Source: Streptomyces hundungensis
GTDB taxonomy: Bacteria > Actinomycetota > Actinomycetes > Streptomycetales > Streptomycetaceae
Direction: 5' to 3'
Assembly: GCF_003627815.1 (NCBI RefSeq)
Contig: NZ_CP032698.1
Coordinates: 7,068,001 to 7,132,000 of the forward strand
DNA length: 64,000 bases
In this document: positions 46,962 through 57,968 of the stretch, piece by piece
How positions within the stretch are numbered: the stretch's first letter is position 1
Layout of the letters: every line of letters starts with the position of its first letter
Position numbers and translations under genes: made by a program
The notes under the pieces: generated by a model
The model's input: the letters and a program-made list of their open reading frames with translations, nothing else
Told to the model about the DNA's origin: nothing
The model's database searches: none

Positions 46962-47774
46962 ATGAGTGACGCGGAGAAATACACCGATCAGGGTGACAAC
47001 GCGCAGGAACCGCCGATCGACGCACCGGGTGAATCCACGGACGCGAAGCCGCAGCTGACGGGTCGTCAGCGGCTTGCCGCGGGCCTCTGGCCGCCGCGGG
47101 TCAGCCGGGCGCAGCTCATCGTCGCCCTGTTGCTGTTCGTGCTCGGCCTCGGGCTCGCCATCCAGGTCCGGTCCAACAGCGACAACAGCGCGCTGCGGGG
47201 CGCCCGCCAGGAGGACCTGGTCCGCATCCTGGATGAACTCGACTCGCGTACGAAGCGTCTTGAGGACGAGAAGCAGCGTCTGGAGGGCCAGCGCACCGAG
47301 CTGGAGACCAGCTCCAACCAGGCGGAAGAGGCGCGCAAGCAGACCGTGGAGAAGGAACAGCAGCTCGGCATCCTGGCCGGCACGGTCCCGGCGCAGGGCC
47401 CCGGCATCACGCTGACGATCAGCGACCCCAAGGGCGCCGTCGAGTCCGACAAGGTGCTCGACACGGTGCAGGAACTGCGCGCGGCCGGTGCGGAGGCGAT
47501 CCAGATCAACGACGTGCGGGTGGTGGCCAATACGTACTTCTCCGACGAGACCGGTGGCATCGGGGTCGACGGCAAGAAGGTCACCGGGCCGTACGTCTTC
47601 AAGGTGATCGGCAAGCCCCAGGATCTCGAGCCGGCGCTGAACATCCCCGGCGGAGTGGTGCAGACTCTGGAGAAGGAGCAGGCCACCGCCACGGTGGTCC
47701 GCTCGGAGAAGATCGTTGTGAACGCCTTGCGAGTGGCGAAGCGGCCTGACTACGCTCAGTCGTCCTCGCACTGA
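46962..47774 (+). CDS. DUF881 membrane protein (second copy)
   Basis: The 270-residue protein has an acidic N-terminus (about 45 residues), one membrane helix (AQLIVALLLFVLGLGLAIQV), a coiled coil (LDELDSRTKRLEDEKQRLE) and the DUF881 domain (LGILAGTVPAQGPGITLTISD, LRAAGAEAIQINDVRVVANTYF, GPYVFKVIGKP). It starts five bases after the sbp stop. In Mycobacterium the equivalent is Rv1825, where gcvH follows. Here the next 190 bp hold no gcvH. Confidence 0.92.
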   Translation: MSDAEKYTDQGDNAQEPPIDAPGESTDAKPQLTGRQRLAAGLWPPRVSRAQLIVALLLFVLGLGLAIQVRSNSDNSALRGARQEDLVRILDELDSRTKRLEDEKQRLEGQRTELETSSNQAEEARKQTVEKEQQLGILAGTVPAQGPGITLTISDPKGAVESDKVLDTVQELRAAGAEAIQINDVRVVANTYFSDETGGIGVDGKKVTGPYVFKVIGKPQDLEPALNIPGGVVQTLEKEQATATVVRSEKIVVNALRVAKRPDYAQSSSH

Positions 47775-47964
47775 TGAGGACGGGTACGCGTCCTGGCGCA
47801 CAACGACAGGAGGTTGCGGGGGGTCGCCGCTCCGTAACAGTGGTGCGTGGTGGAAACTGTTTGGCGGATACGGACGTTGTGAGGGTGTCCGGTTCGGCCG
47901 GTGTGTTGGTTCTGGGTTCGTCCTGCCCCACGGGCGGGTCTGTTTCGGTCAAGGGGAATCGCCC

Positions 47965-48801
47965 GTGAAGTTGTTTGCGAAGTTGTTCGGCAAGAGCGCA
48001 CGCCAGGACGGCGGCAGCGCCGCCAGGCACCGTGCTCAGCGCCCCGGAGAGCCGGAGGAGCAGGGCGGCGAGCGCCCGCTGTTCCGCGATGAGGTGGCCG
48101 GTTCCGGTGGTGACATTCCGGGCGCGTCGTCTGTTGACCCGGCAGGTGCGGGGCGCATAGGTTTCGGGGAACCGTCAACCTCAAGTACGGGTGGAGGGTT
48201 TGCCTCCGACCCGTATGCCACCAGTGCCCACGCGGTGCCGCCGCGGCAGGAGGATCCGTCGATGTCGGGCATGCCGGTTTGTACGAGGTGCGGGCACACC
48301 AATCCCGCAGCCAGCCGCTTCTGTTCCAACTGCGGCGCGCCGCTGCGGCCCGGTGTCGTCCCGGAGCGAGCCTCCGAGACCACGTCGACCATCTCCATCT
48401 CCGGCCTCGAGGCGTACGACGCCGAGGTCACCGGTCAGACGCAGCTGCCGTCGCTCTCCCCGGAGGCGCAGGCCGCGGTCGACGCCCTTCCGCTGGGCTC
48501 GGCGCTCCTGGTGGTGCGCCGCGGGCCGAACTCGGGAAGCCGCTTCCTCCTGGACGGCGAACTGACGACGGCGGGCCGCCACCCCCAGAGCGACATCTTC
48601 CTGGACGACGTGACCGTCTCGCGTCGCCACGTGGAGTTCCGGCGCGGCTCCGACGGGCGGTTCACCGTCTCCGACGTCGGCAGCCTCAACGGTACGTATG
48701 TCAACCGCGAGCGGATCGACGCCGTCGATCTGAACAACGGCGACGAGGTGCAGATCGGGAAGTACCGGCTGGTCTTCTACGCGAGCCAGCGCGCGCTCTG
48801 A
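47965..48801 (+). CDS. FHA-domain protein with zinc ribbon, GarA/OdhI relative
   Basis: The 278-residue protein has a disordered N-terminus, a zinc ribbon (Cys106, Cys109, Cys120, Cys123), and a threonine pair in ASETTSTISISG (residues 137-148) that resembles the GarA/OdhI phosphorylation motif. A C-terminal FHA domain follows (about 181-270), with phosphothreonine-binding residues in GRHPQSDI (Arg205), VSRRHVEF (Ser219) and SLNGTYVN (Asn242). In mycobacteria and corynebacteria the phosphorylated protein releases control of 2-oxoglutarate-using enzymes. The zinc ribbon and long N-terminus make this one longer than GarA (about 160 residues). GTG 47965 has AAGGGGAA. Confidence 0.9.
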   Translation: MKLFAKLFGKSARQDGGSAARHRAQRPGEPEEQGGERPLFRDEVAGSGGDIPGASSVDPAGAGRIGFGEPSTSSTGGGFASDPYATSAHAVPPRQEDPSMSGMPVCTRCGHTNPAASRFCSNCGAPLRPGVVPERASETTSTISISGLEAYDAEVTGQTQLPSLSPEAQAAVDALPLGSALLVVRRGPNSGSRFLLDGELTTAGRHPQSDIFLDDVTVSRRHVEFRRGSDGRFTVSDVGSLNGTYVNRERIDAVDLNNGDEVQIGKYRLVFYASQRAL

Positions 48802-48821
48802 GCCCAGGCCAGGGAAGGTCC

Positions 48822-49565
48822 ATGCTTCAGACACCGACGGGCGGTGCCGGATCGGGCACCGCCACCGCGGGCGGCCGGCTGATGAGCATCGGCGGGGTGC
48901 TCAACCAGCTGCGCGCCGAGTTCCCCGAAGTGACGATCTCAAAGATCCGGTTCCTGGAGTCGGAGGGCCTGGTGGAGCCCCGTCGTACGCCGTCGGGGTA
49001 TCGCAAGTTCAGCCCTGAGGACGTCGAGCGGCTGGCTCAGGTGCTGCGGATGCAGCGGGACCACTATCTGCCGCTCAAGGTCATCCGCGAGCACCTGGAC
49101 GCCCTGGACCGCGGTGAGCAGCCCTCCCTGCCGGCCCCGGGCGGCGGCCGGGAGCTGCTGGACGGCCTGGGCGAGCCGGACGGGGACCGGCCGACGGCCG
49201 CCCGGGTGGGGCGCGCCGAGCTGATGGCGGCCACCGATGTCACCGAGGCGGAACTGGCCGAATGGGAGTCCTACGGCCTGCTCACGCCCGGGCCCGAGGG
49301 CGGTTTCGACGCCGAGTCGGTGAATGTGGCACGCCTTGTGGCGGATCTGGGGCGATTCGGTCTGGAACCCCGCCATCTGCGCGCCATGAAGGCAGCCGCG
49401 GACCGTGAGGCGGGACTGGTCGAGCAGGTGGTGGCACCCCTGCGATTGCACCGTAATCCGCAGACCAGGGCCCATGCGGAGGCCACCACCAAGGAGCTCG
49501 CGGCGCTCTCCGTGCGCCTCCACGCGGCACTCGTGCAGACCGCCCTGGGTGTCCGGCTTCACTGA
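48822..49565 (+). CDS. ftsR: MerR-family regulator, FtsR-like
   Basis: The 247-residue protein has an N-terminal MerR winged helix (SIGGVLNQLRAEFPEVTISKIRFLESEGLVEPRRTPSGYRKFSPEDVERL broken over residues 22-72) and a second helical domain (LMAATDVTEAELAEWESYGLL). It corresponds to Rv1828 and corynebacterial FtsR, which activates ftsZ. It starts 20 bp after the FHA gene, in the same order as in Mycobacterium. There is no metal-binding cysteine, so it is not a metal sensor. Confidence 0.9.
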   Translation: MLQTPTGGAGSGTATAGGRLMSIGGVLNQLRAEFPEVTISKIRFLESEGLVEPRRTPSGYRKFSPEDVERLAQVLRMQRDHYLPLKVIREHLDALDRGEQPSLPAPGGGRELLDGLGEPDGDRPTAARVGRAELMAATDVTEAELAEWESYGLLTPGPEGGFDAESVNVARLVADLGRFGLEPRHLRAMKAAADREAGLVEQVVAPLRLHRNPQTRAHAEATTKELAALSVRLHAALVQTALGVRLH

Positions 49566-49618
49566 TCTTGTGGGTGCCCGACTACCCAAACCTGCCGAGC
49601 ACGTCCTAGGGTTGCTGT

Positions 49619-50092
49619 GTGAACGAGCTCGACGTCGTGGGTGTCCGGGTGGAAATGCCCTCCAACCAACCGATCGTGCTCCTGCGTGAAGTGGGAGGCG
49701 ATAGGTACCTCCCTATCTGGATCGGTCCGGGGGAGGCGACCGCGATCGCCTTCGCCCAGCAGGGGATGGCGCCGGCGCGGCCGCTGACGCACGACCTTTT
49801 CAAGGACGTGCTGGAGGCCGTGGGTCAGGAACTGACCGAGGTCCGCATCACGGACCTGCGCGAAGGCGTCTTCTACGCGGAACTGGTCTTCGCCAGCGGC
49901 GTCGAGGTGAGCGCCCGGCCGTCCGACGCCATAGCGCTGGCGCTGCGCACCGGCACGCCGATCTACGGCAGTGACGGGGTCCTCGACGACGCGGGAATCG
50001 CCATCCCGGACGAGCAGGAGGACGAGGTGGAGAAGTTCCGCGAGTTCCTCGACCAGATCTCGCCCGAGGACTTCGGGACCAACAGCCAGTGA
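49619..50092 (+). CDS. DUF151 bifunctional-nuclease-like protein
   Basis: The 157-residue protein begins MNELDVVGVRVEMPSNQPIVLLRE and carries the DUF151 core: LPIWIGPGEATAIAFAQQG, RPLTHDLF, FYAELVF, SARPSDAIALALR. Plant relatives have nuclease activity, and the mycobacterial equivalent is Rv1829. The last 30 residues are acidic. GTG 49619 has no Shine-Dalgarno, but TAGGGT at 49607-49612 ends seven bases upstream, so a leaderless transcript is likely. Confidence 0.92.
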   Translation: MNELDVVGVRVEMPSNQPIVLLREVGGDRYLPIWIGPGEATAIAFAQQGMAPARPLTHDLFKDVLEAVGQELTEVRITDLREGVFYAELVFASGVEVSARPSDAIALALRTGTPIYGSDGVLDDAGIAIPDEQEDEVEKFREFLDQISPEDFGTNSQ

Positions 50093-50310
50093 GCACCGGA
50101 AACGAGTGATCCGGCGGCCGTCCGAGTGATGCCGCGCGCGGCGCGTGCGCCGGAGGGGTTTCGGCGCATTCGAGTAGCCTTTCCCGCTGGAGAGACACGG
50201 GAAACCACTCTCAGGGTGATTATCACTCGGCGTGCCGAGTGTGGCGATCGTTGACGCACCCCTGGTGACTGCCTACCGTCGAGTGGGCAGGTCAAGGACG
50301 GAGGGTCGGC

Positions 50311-50904
50311 GTGAGAATGAGCGGCGACGGTACGGCAGGGGGTGCTCCCGGACTCGGTTCGGGAGAGGGCGGGCCGTACCCGCTCCACGGCGGTACGGCC
50401 GAGCCGAGCACCGACACGGTCGGCTATCGGGGGCCCACCGCGTGCGCGGCGGCGGGGATCACCTACCGCCAGCTCGACTACTGGGCGCGTACCGGCCTGG
50501 TCGAGCCCAGCGTCCGCCCGGCCTACGGCTCGGGCACCCAGCGCCTCTACAGCTTCCGGGACGTCGTCGTCCTGAAGATCGTCAAGCGCTTCCTCGACAC
50601 CGGTGTGGCCCTCCAGAACATCCGGGCCGCCGTGCAGCACCTGCGCGATCGCGGCCTTGGCGATCTGGAGCGGATGACGCTGATGAGCGACGGCGCCACC
50701 GTCTACGAGTGCTCGTCGCCGGACGAGGTCGTGGACCTGCTCCAGGGCGGTCAGGGGATCTTCGGGATCGCGGTGGGCGTGGTGTGGCGGGACGTCGAGG
50801 CGGCCCTCTCCCAGCTGCACGGTGAGCGCGTCGACACCGGCGAGACCCTGGTCGGGCACAACCCGGCCGATGAGCTGGCCAGGCGGCGCAACCGGGCGGT
50901 CTGA
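50311..50904 (+). CDS. MerR-family regulator, Rv1830/ResR-like
   Basis: The 197-residue protein has a Gly-rich disordered N-terminus (40 residues). A MerR helix-turn-helix follows (YRGPTACAAAGITYRQLDYWARTGLVEPS, then GSGTQRLYSFRDVVVLKIVKRFLDTG), then a dimerisation helix and a C-terminal domain (LMSDGATVYECSSPDEVVDLLQGGQGIFGIAV). It matches the second MerR gene of the conserved actinobacterial block (Rv1830, also called ResR), implicated in growth control. GTG 50311 has ACGGAGGG; ATG 50317 is an alternative. Confidence 0.9.
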   Translation: MRMSGDGTAGGAPGLGSGEGGPYPLHGGTAEPSTDTVGYRGPTACAAAGITYRQLDYWARTGLVEPSVRPAYGSGTQRLYSFRDVVVLKIVKRFLDTGVALQNIRAAVQHLRDRGLGDLERMTLMSDGATVYECSSPDEVVDLLQGGQGIFGIAVGVVWRDVEAALSQLHGERVDTGETLVGHNPADELARRRNRAV

Positions 50905-50954
50905 CCGCTCGGCGCCGGGGCCGATTGTCAGTGGCGTAGGGCAGCATCGGTGGT

Positions 50955-52451
50955 GTGAGAGCCGCGCCGACCATCCTGCATCTGGACATGGATGCCTTCT
51001 TCGCCGCCGCAGAGCAGGCGTCGAAGCCCAGCCTGCGCGGAAAACCCGTCGTGGTGGGCGGTCTCGGTCCGCGCGGCGTGGTCTCGACGGCCTCGTACGA
51101 GGCGAGACGTTTCGGGATCCGCTCGGCGATGCCCATGGCGCAGGCGCGGCGGCTCTGCCCCAACGCGGCCTATCTGGTGCCGCGCTTCCAGCTCTATCGC
51201 ACCATCAGCGAGCAGGTGATGGAGCTGCTCGGGCGGCTGTCCCCGCTGGTCGAGCCGCTGAGCCTGGACGAGGCCTTCGTGGACCTGGAGGCCGGCGGGG
51301 TGGCCTTCGGGTCGGCGGCGGCGCGGGAGGCCGGTGAGCGGCTGCGCAGGGACATCAGGGCGGTCACCGGGCTGAGCGGGTCCGTGGGCCTCGCCGGATC
51401 CAAGATGCTGGCCAAGATCGCCTCCGAGCAGGCGAAGCCGGACGGCCTGGTGCTGATGGAGCCCGGCACCGAGCGCGCCCTCCTCGCGCCCATGTCGGTG
51501 CGCATCCTTCCCGGCGTCGGCCCGGCCACCGGCGAGCATCTGCGGCGGGCCGGCATGACCACCGTGGCGGACCTCTTCGAGGCGGGGGAGGACGAGCTCG
51601 TACGGCTCCTCGGCAAGTCGCACGGGGCCTCGCTCCACCGCATGGCGTCGGGGTACGACGACCGGCCCGTGGTGGCCGAGCGGGATGCCAAATCTGTGTC
51701 CGTGGAGGACACCTTCGACGTGGACCTGCACGACCGACTGCGGATCACCGGCGAGGTGGGGCGCCTCGCCGACCGGTGTGTGCAGCGGTTGCGGGCCTCC
51801 GGGCACTCGGGGCGCACCATCGTGCTCAAGGTCCGGCGGTACGACTTCTCGACGCTGACGCGCTCCGAGACGCTGCGCGGCCCCACCGACGATCCCGCGG
51901 TGGTCCGGGAGGCCGCGGCGCGGTTGCTGGAATCGGTGGACACCACGGGCGGCGTGCGCCTGCTCGGCGTCGGGGTCACCGGGCTCGCCGACTACACCCA
52001 GGAGGACCTGTTCGCCCAGGCCGCGGGGGAGCAGGGCGCACAGGAGCCGGAGAGCGAGGAGCCCGCCCGCGCGGCCGAGGCGGAGGCGGGGGCCCCGGCG
52101 GAGGCCGTGGAAGGCCCGGCTCAGCGGAGGTGGCTGGCCGGGCACGACGTACGCCATGTCGAGTACGGGCCGGGGTGGGTGCAGGGCAGCGGCGTAGGGC
52201 GGGTCACGGTGCGCTTCGAGACGCCGACGGCCCGGGTGCCCGGGCGCGTACGAACGTTCAAGGTGGACGACCCCGACCTGGAGCCCTCGGAACCGCTGCC
52301 ACTGGTGGAGCGGGCTGCTGCGGAGACGGCGGCGCAGGCCGAAGAAGAGCCGGAGGCGGATGGGGAGGCGGCAGCCGAGGTCCGGTCGGGGGCGGTAGGG
52401 AAGGCGGCGACCGGGGGTGATCCGGAGGCGGGCGGGGAGGCGGCGGCCTAG
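50955..52451 (+). CDS. dinB: DNA polymerase IV (Y family) with C-terminal extension
   Basis: The 498-residue polymerase performs translesion synthesis. Metal-binding carboxylates are Asp11 in HLDMDAFFAAAE, and Asp105 and Glu106 in LSLDEAFVDLE. The VVVGG and YEARRFGIRSAM segments, the thumb helix-hairpin-helix (ILPGVGPATGEHLRRAGMTTV) and the little finger are intact to about residue 355. After an acidic linker there is a separate module (about 393-450: HDVRHVEYGPGWVQGSGVGRVTVRFE) resembling a Tudor-like barrel, then a low-complexity tail. GTG 50955 is the start. Its position between the MerR gene and gcvP is an insertion relative to Mycobacterium. Confidence 0.94.
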   Translation: MRAAPTILHLDMDAFFAAAEQASKPSLRGKPVVVGGLGPRGVVSTASYEARRFGIRSAMPMAQARRLCPNAAYLVPRFQLYRTISEQVMELLGRLSPLVEPLSLDEAFVDLEAGGVAFGSAAAREAGERLRRDIRAVTGLSGSVGLAGSKMLAKIASEQAKPDGLVLMEPGTERALLAPMSVRILPGVGPATGEHLRRAGMTTVADLFEAGEDELVRLLGKSHGASLHRMASGYDDRPVVAERDAKSVSVEDTFDVDLHDRLRITGEVGRLADRCVQRLRASGHSGRTIVLKVRRYDFSTLTRSETLRGPTDDPAVVREAAARLLESVDTTGGVRLLGVGVTGLADYTQEDLFAQAAGEQGAQEPESEEPARAAEAEAGAPAEAVEGPAQRRWLAGHDVRHVEYGPGWVQGSGVGRVTVRFETPTARVPGRVRTFKVDDPDLEPSEPLPLVERAAAETAAQAEEEPEADGEAAAEVRSGAVGKAATGGDPEAGGEAAA

Positions 52452-52537
52452 GGCGGGCCGGGGGCGGGAGGGGAAGCAGCGAGCGCCGAGGGGCCGAGGA
52501 CGGGTCGGCAGGCGGTGCGCGCGGGTGGGGGGTTGGG

Positions 52538-52915
52538 TCAGATGTCGCCGCCTGCGAGTCGGCCGAAGTCGCGGTCGGAGGGAGGTGGGCCGGGGTCGGG
52601 GGCCGCGATGTCCAGGCCGTAGTGGTGGTAGAGCTGGAGCTCCTGCTCCGGGGAGAGGTGGCGGCCCACGCCGAAGTCGGGGGCGTCCTTGATCAGGGCG
52701 CGGTCGTAGGGGACGCGCAGCGTCTCGTCGACCAGGGTGCTGGGTTCCAGGGGGACGAAGGCGTCCCTGCTGAACAGTCCGGTGCGTACGGCGGCCCACT
52801 CCGGGGCGCCGGTGGCGTCGTCGAGGTAGACCTCGTCCACCGTTCCGATCTTGTGTCCATTGCGGTCGTATGCCTTGCGGCCGATCAGGCTGCGCGGATC
52901 GATATCGGTCTGCAC
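52538..52915 (-). CDS. PRC-barrel domain protein
   Basis: The 125-residue protein has one PRC barrel (DPRSLIGRKAYDRNGHKIGTVDEVYLDDATGAPEWAAV split over residues 5-45, with FVPL and LRVPYDRALIKDAP), then SPEQELQLYHHYGLD and an acidic tail. PRC barrels bind RNA-processing or photosynthetic partners; in actinobacteria these are often stress-linked proteins of unknown role. GTG 52915 has TTGGAGGGACC directly upstream. It is transcribed away from gcvP. Confidence 0.9.
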   Translation of the reverse strand: MQTDIDPRSLIGRKAYDRNGHKIGTVDEVYLDDATGAPEWAAVRTGLFSRDAFVPLEPSTLVDETLRVPYDRALIKDAPDFGVGRHLSPEQELQLYHHYGLDIAAPDPGPPPSDRDFGRLAGGDI

Positions 52916-53056
52916 GGTCCCTCCAACTGGTCGCAACCGGTTACAACTGCTCCATAAGCACTACGAAAGGGCACATCGTGGGTGTTGGCCACTTGAGCAG
53001 TTGAACAAAGAATCGGCTCGGAGCGCGCTGGTAGGCTGGCAAACGGCTGCTGACCC

Positions 53057-53288
53057 CGTGCGGGAGAGTCCTCCGAAGTGCTCCCTGAGTGCTCGGCGGA
53101 CGCCGAAGGAGCAACTCCTCCCCGGAATCTCTCAGGCCCACGGACCGCACGGACGAGGTCACTCTGGAAAGCAGGACGGGGGAAGCACGGGCACGTCAGC
53201 CCGGGCGGAACCTTTCCTCACCGACGGTGAAAACCGGATCGCCCCCGCGCGCCCCGGTGAAGCTCTCAGGTTGAGATGACAGAGGGGG
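53057..53288 (+). ncRNA. Tandem glycine riboswitch upstream of gcvP
   Basis: Aptamer 1 (about 53057-53140) has the canonical GCGGGAGAGTC, GACGCCGAAGGAGCAA and CCGGAATCTCTCAGGC segments. Aptamer 2 (about 53160-53288) opens with CTCTGGAAAGCAGGACGG, contains ACCGACGGTGAAAACCGG, and closes with GAAGCTCTCAGG and GACAGAGGGGGAGG. Such paired aptamers turn on glycine cleavage genes when glycine is high. The riboswitch ends 63 bp before the gcvP start. Confidence 0.95.
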
Positions 53289-53351
53289 AGGCCGTCCGGG
53301 TACCCGCGCCGTGGTACCCCTCGCAGGTCGTGCGACCAGGAGGCCTCCGTC

Positions 53352-56237
<2,886 letters not shown>

Positions 56238-56252
56238 CCCACCCATGCGTAA

Positions 56253-56284
56253 GGGCCGGTTCGGGGTTTTCCCCGGGCCGGCCC
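56253..56284 (+). terminator. gcvP terminator hairpin
   Basis: GGGCCGG-ttCGGGG, TTTT loop, CCCCG-ggCCGGCCC, 16 bp after the gcvP stop. Confidence 0.75.
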
Positions 56285-56352
56285 TCATGTGTCCGTGCGG
56301 GACGATTCCGCTGGGGAGGCGTCCCTACGCGCGCTGTCCGTACGAAGCCGCG

Positions 56353-56559
56353 CTAGGCGGCGGTCGCCACCTGCTCCGCCGTGAGCGACCGGTGCGGGGC
56401 GATGATCTGCCCGTCCGGCAGCAGCTCACCGGTGTCCTCGAAGAGCAGGACACCGTTGCACAGCAGGCTCCAGCCCTGCTCCGGGTGGTGTGCCACGGGC
56501 TTCGCGGCTTCCCGGTCGGCGGAGAAGGCTGTCGGGCAGGCTGGCTGGTGCTGGCACAT
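56353..56559 (-). CDS. DUF5999-type small protein
   Basis: The 68-residue protein reads MCQHQPACPTAFSADREAAKPVAHHPEQGWSLLCNG in pieces, then VLLFEDTGELLPDGQIIAPHR. This is the layout of a Streptomyces-specific small protein family (DUF5999) with conserved Cys/His at the N-terminus (CQHQPxCP). The function is unknown. An in-frame ATG at 56616 with GGGGGGCGG upstream would add 19 residues, but the family normally begins at MCQHQ. It is convergent with gcvP. Confidence 0.8.
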   Translation of the reverse strand: MCQHQPACPTAFSADREAAKPVAHHPEQGWSLLCNGVLLFEDTGELLPDGQIIAPHRSLTAEQVATAA

Positions 56560-56890
56560 GGATGCGTTCTTTCGCTGCGTTGTGGTGAGTGTGCTGCGGC
56601 TCGATGCGTTGTTCATGGCCGCCCCCCGTAGTAAGTCGGTCGGTCCGTTCCCAGTGTTGCCCCACGGGAGTCAATCCGCAGGGATTTCGCGGCAGCGCTT
56701 CCTACTGCTTAATGACGTGTCACCCGTGCGGACGGTTCAGCTCAACTGGCCTGTCTTTTCGGGTGGTTCGGGGTGGCCCGGCAGGACTAGCCCGTATGGC
56801 TGAGGCCGCGCGTACGCAGCATAGACACACCAGGCCCCGCGACCACGCTGGTCGCGGGGCACTTTTTTCGCCGGGCGCCGACGGCAGGGG
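56560..56890. other. Intergenic region with plus-strand terminator and no clear gene
   Basis: The 331 bp lie between two minus-strand genes but end in a plus-strand T-tailed hairpin. A plus-strand ORF of 62 codons (ATG 56615 to TGA at 56801-56803, ending in WPGRTSPYG) stops 30 bp before that hairpin. It has no ribosome site. A small RNA or short peptide transcript is possible. Confidence 0.4.
56834..56868 (+). terminator. Strong T-tailed terminator oriented on the plus strand
   Basis: GCCCCGCGACC (56834-56844), loop ACGCT, GGTCGCGGGGC (56850-56860), then ACTTTTTT. The T tract is on the plus side only. No plus-strand gene is annotated between the gcvP terminator and this site. Confidence 0.85.
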
Positions 56891-57478
56891 TCAGACGGGC
56901 TGTCCGAGCAGGGGGGCGGTGGCCAGACGCAGGCTGAGTACCGGCAGCAGTTCGCTGACCCGCAGCGGACGATGGGCGCAGATGCCGGGCGGGGCGGGGG
57001 CGAGCGGCACCAGGAGGTCGTGGGGCGCGGGGCTGCCCGAGGCGCCGTCGGCGCTCGTGTCCGTGTGCAGCCACAGGGTGAGCATGTACAGCTCGGGGAT
57101 CGAAAGCAGCCGGGGCTGGTAGTGGGTGGCGAGCGGCTCGGCCTGGCGCAGGGCGCGCTGGGTCGAGGCGATGTAGGGGCCCTCGAAGAAGTGCGAGAAG
57201 GCCCAACCGTCCGGAGTGAGGCGGGTGTCCGCGGCGGCGACCGGATGGTCGGGGTCGCTGATCAGGAAGCGCCAGCCGGCCAGGCGGGTGCGCGGGGTCC
57301 GGCCGCCCGGGGTGATCCCGTCCAGGACGTGGAGCGGGAGCGGGAGTTCGGGGGTGAGCGGACCTTCGGTGGAGCGGAGGGCCGGGGTGCGGGCCTCGCG
57401 CACGGCGGTGGGGGAACCGAGTGCCGCGAGGACGCTGCGCAGGGCGGGCGCGGGAGCCGGGGGGACATGCAGCGGCAT
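56891..57478 (-). CDS. Unknown Streptomyces-type protein
   Basis: The 195-residue protein (MPLHVPPAPAPALRSVLAALG...) has no signal peptide or membrane helix. It contains a recognisable central block, WRFLISDPDHPVAAADTRLT, WAFSHFFEGPYIASTQRALRQAE and YQPRLLSIPELYMLTLWLH, and ends Leu-rich. I do not recognise a domain. ATG 57478 has no strong Shine-Dalgarno. The gene is divergent from the glutamate-cysteine-ligase-like gene across 490 bp. Codon use looks genuine. Confidence 0.7.
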   Translation of the reverse strand: MPLHVPPAPAPALRSVLAALGSPTAVREARTPALRSTEGPLTPELPLPLHVLDGITPGGRTPRTRLAGWRFLISDPDHPVAAADTRLTPDGWAFSHFFEGPYIASTQRALRQAEPLATHYQPRLLSIPELYMLTLWLHTDTSADGASGSPAPHDLLVPLAPAPPGICAHRPLRVSELLPVLSLRLATAPLLGQPV

Positions 57479-57968
57479 GGTGGGTCGCCTCTCACTTCGG
57501 AGACACGGTGATGCGTGGGCGGTGCGGACGGCGCTGTCTGCGGTGCGGGGTCAGAGGGGGGCCGACGATGAATGGCCGGGGGCGCCAACTCTCTGCCTCG
57601 TTTGCGGAGTTTATACGACACGTGTTCACGCGGGGTTTCAACTAGCCGTCCCGGTATTTGCCCGCAAGCCGGTATCAGGTCCTTTTGTGCGGGCGTCCTA
57701 CCCGGGGGAATGTGATGCCCGCCGCGCCGACCTGGAGAGTTGTCCCGGCGGGGGTCGGCCGATTCTCGTCGGTGTTTTTCACCATTCCCGAGAAGACGGT
57801 AACTGCACGTTGCCGTATGCCTGCTGAATGTGCCGGAGGCCGTAGTCGTCGACGCTACTCCATCAGCACCTCCCGCGCAGGCGTTATGGATCAGTCAGTC
57901 TGGGCATTATCGACCATGACACGGAGTGCCCGGTGCCACCGGGTGCCCATTCGAGGAGGGACCCATCG
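57479..57968. other. Long intergenic region, nothing clear seen
   Basis: The 490 bp separate two divergent genes. They are less GC-rich than the flanks, with an AT-rich spot near 57610 (GAGTTTATACGACACGTGTTC) that may hold a minus-strand promoter. Short ORFs here include a TTA codon and lack ribosome sites. No ncRNA family was recognised. Confidence 0.5.

Noticed and set aside
56690..56830. tRNA or known ncRNA before the plus-strand terminator
   Set aside because: No cloverleaf, T-loop or known RNA landmark could be found; only an uncharacterised transcript is possible.
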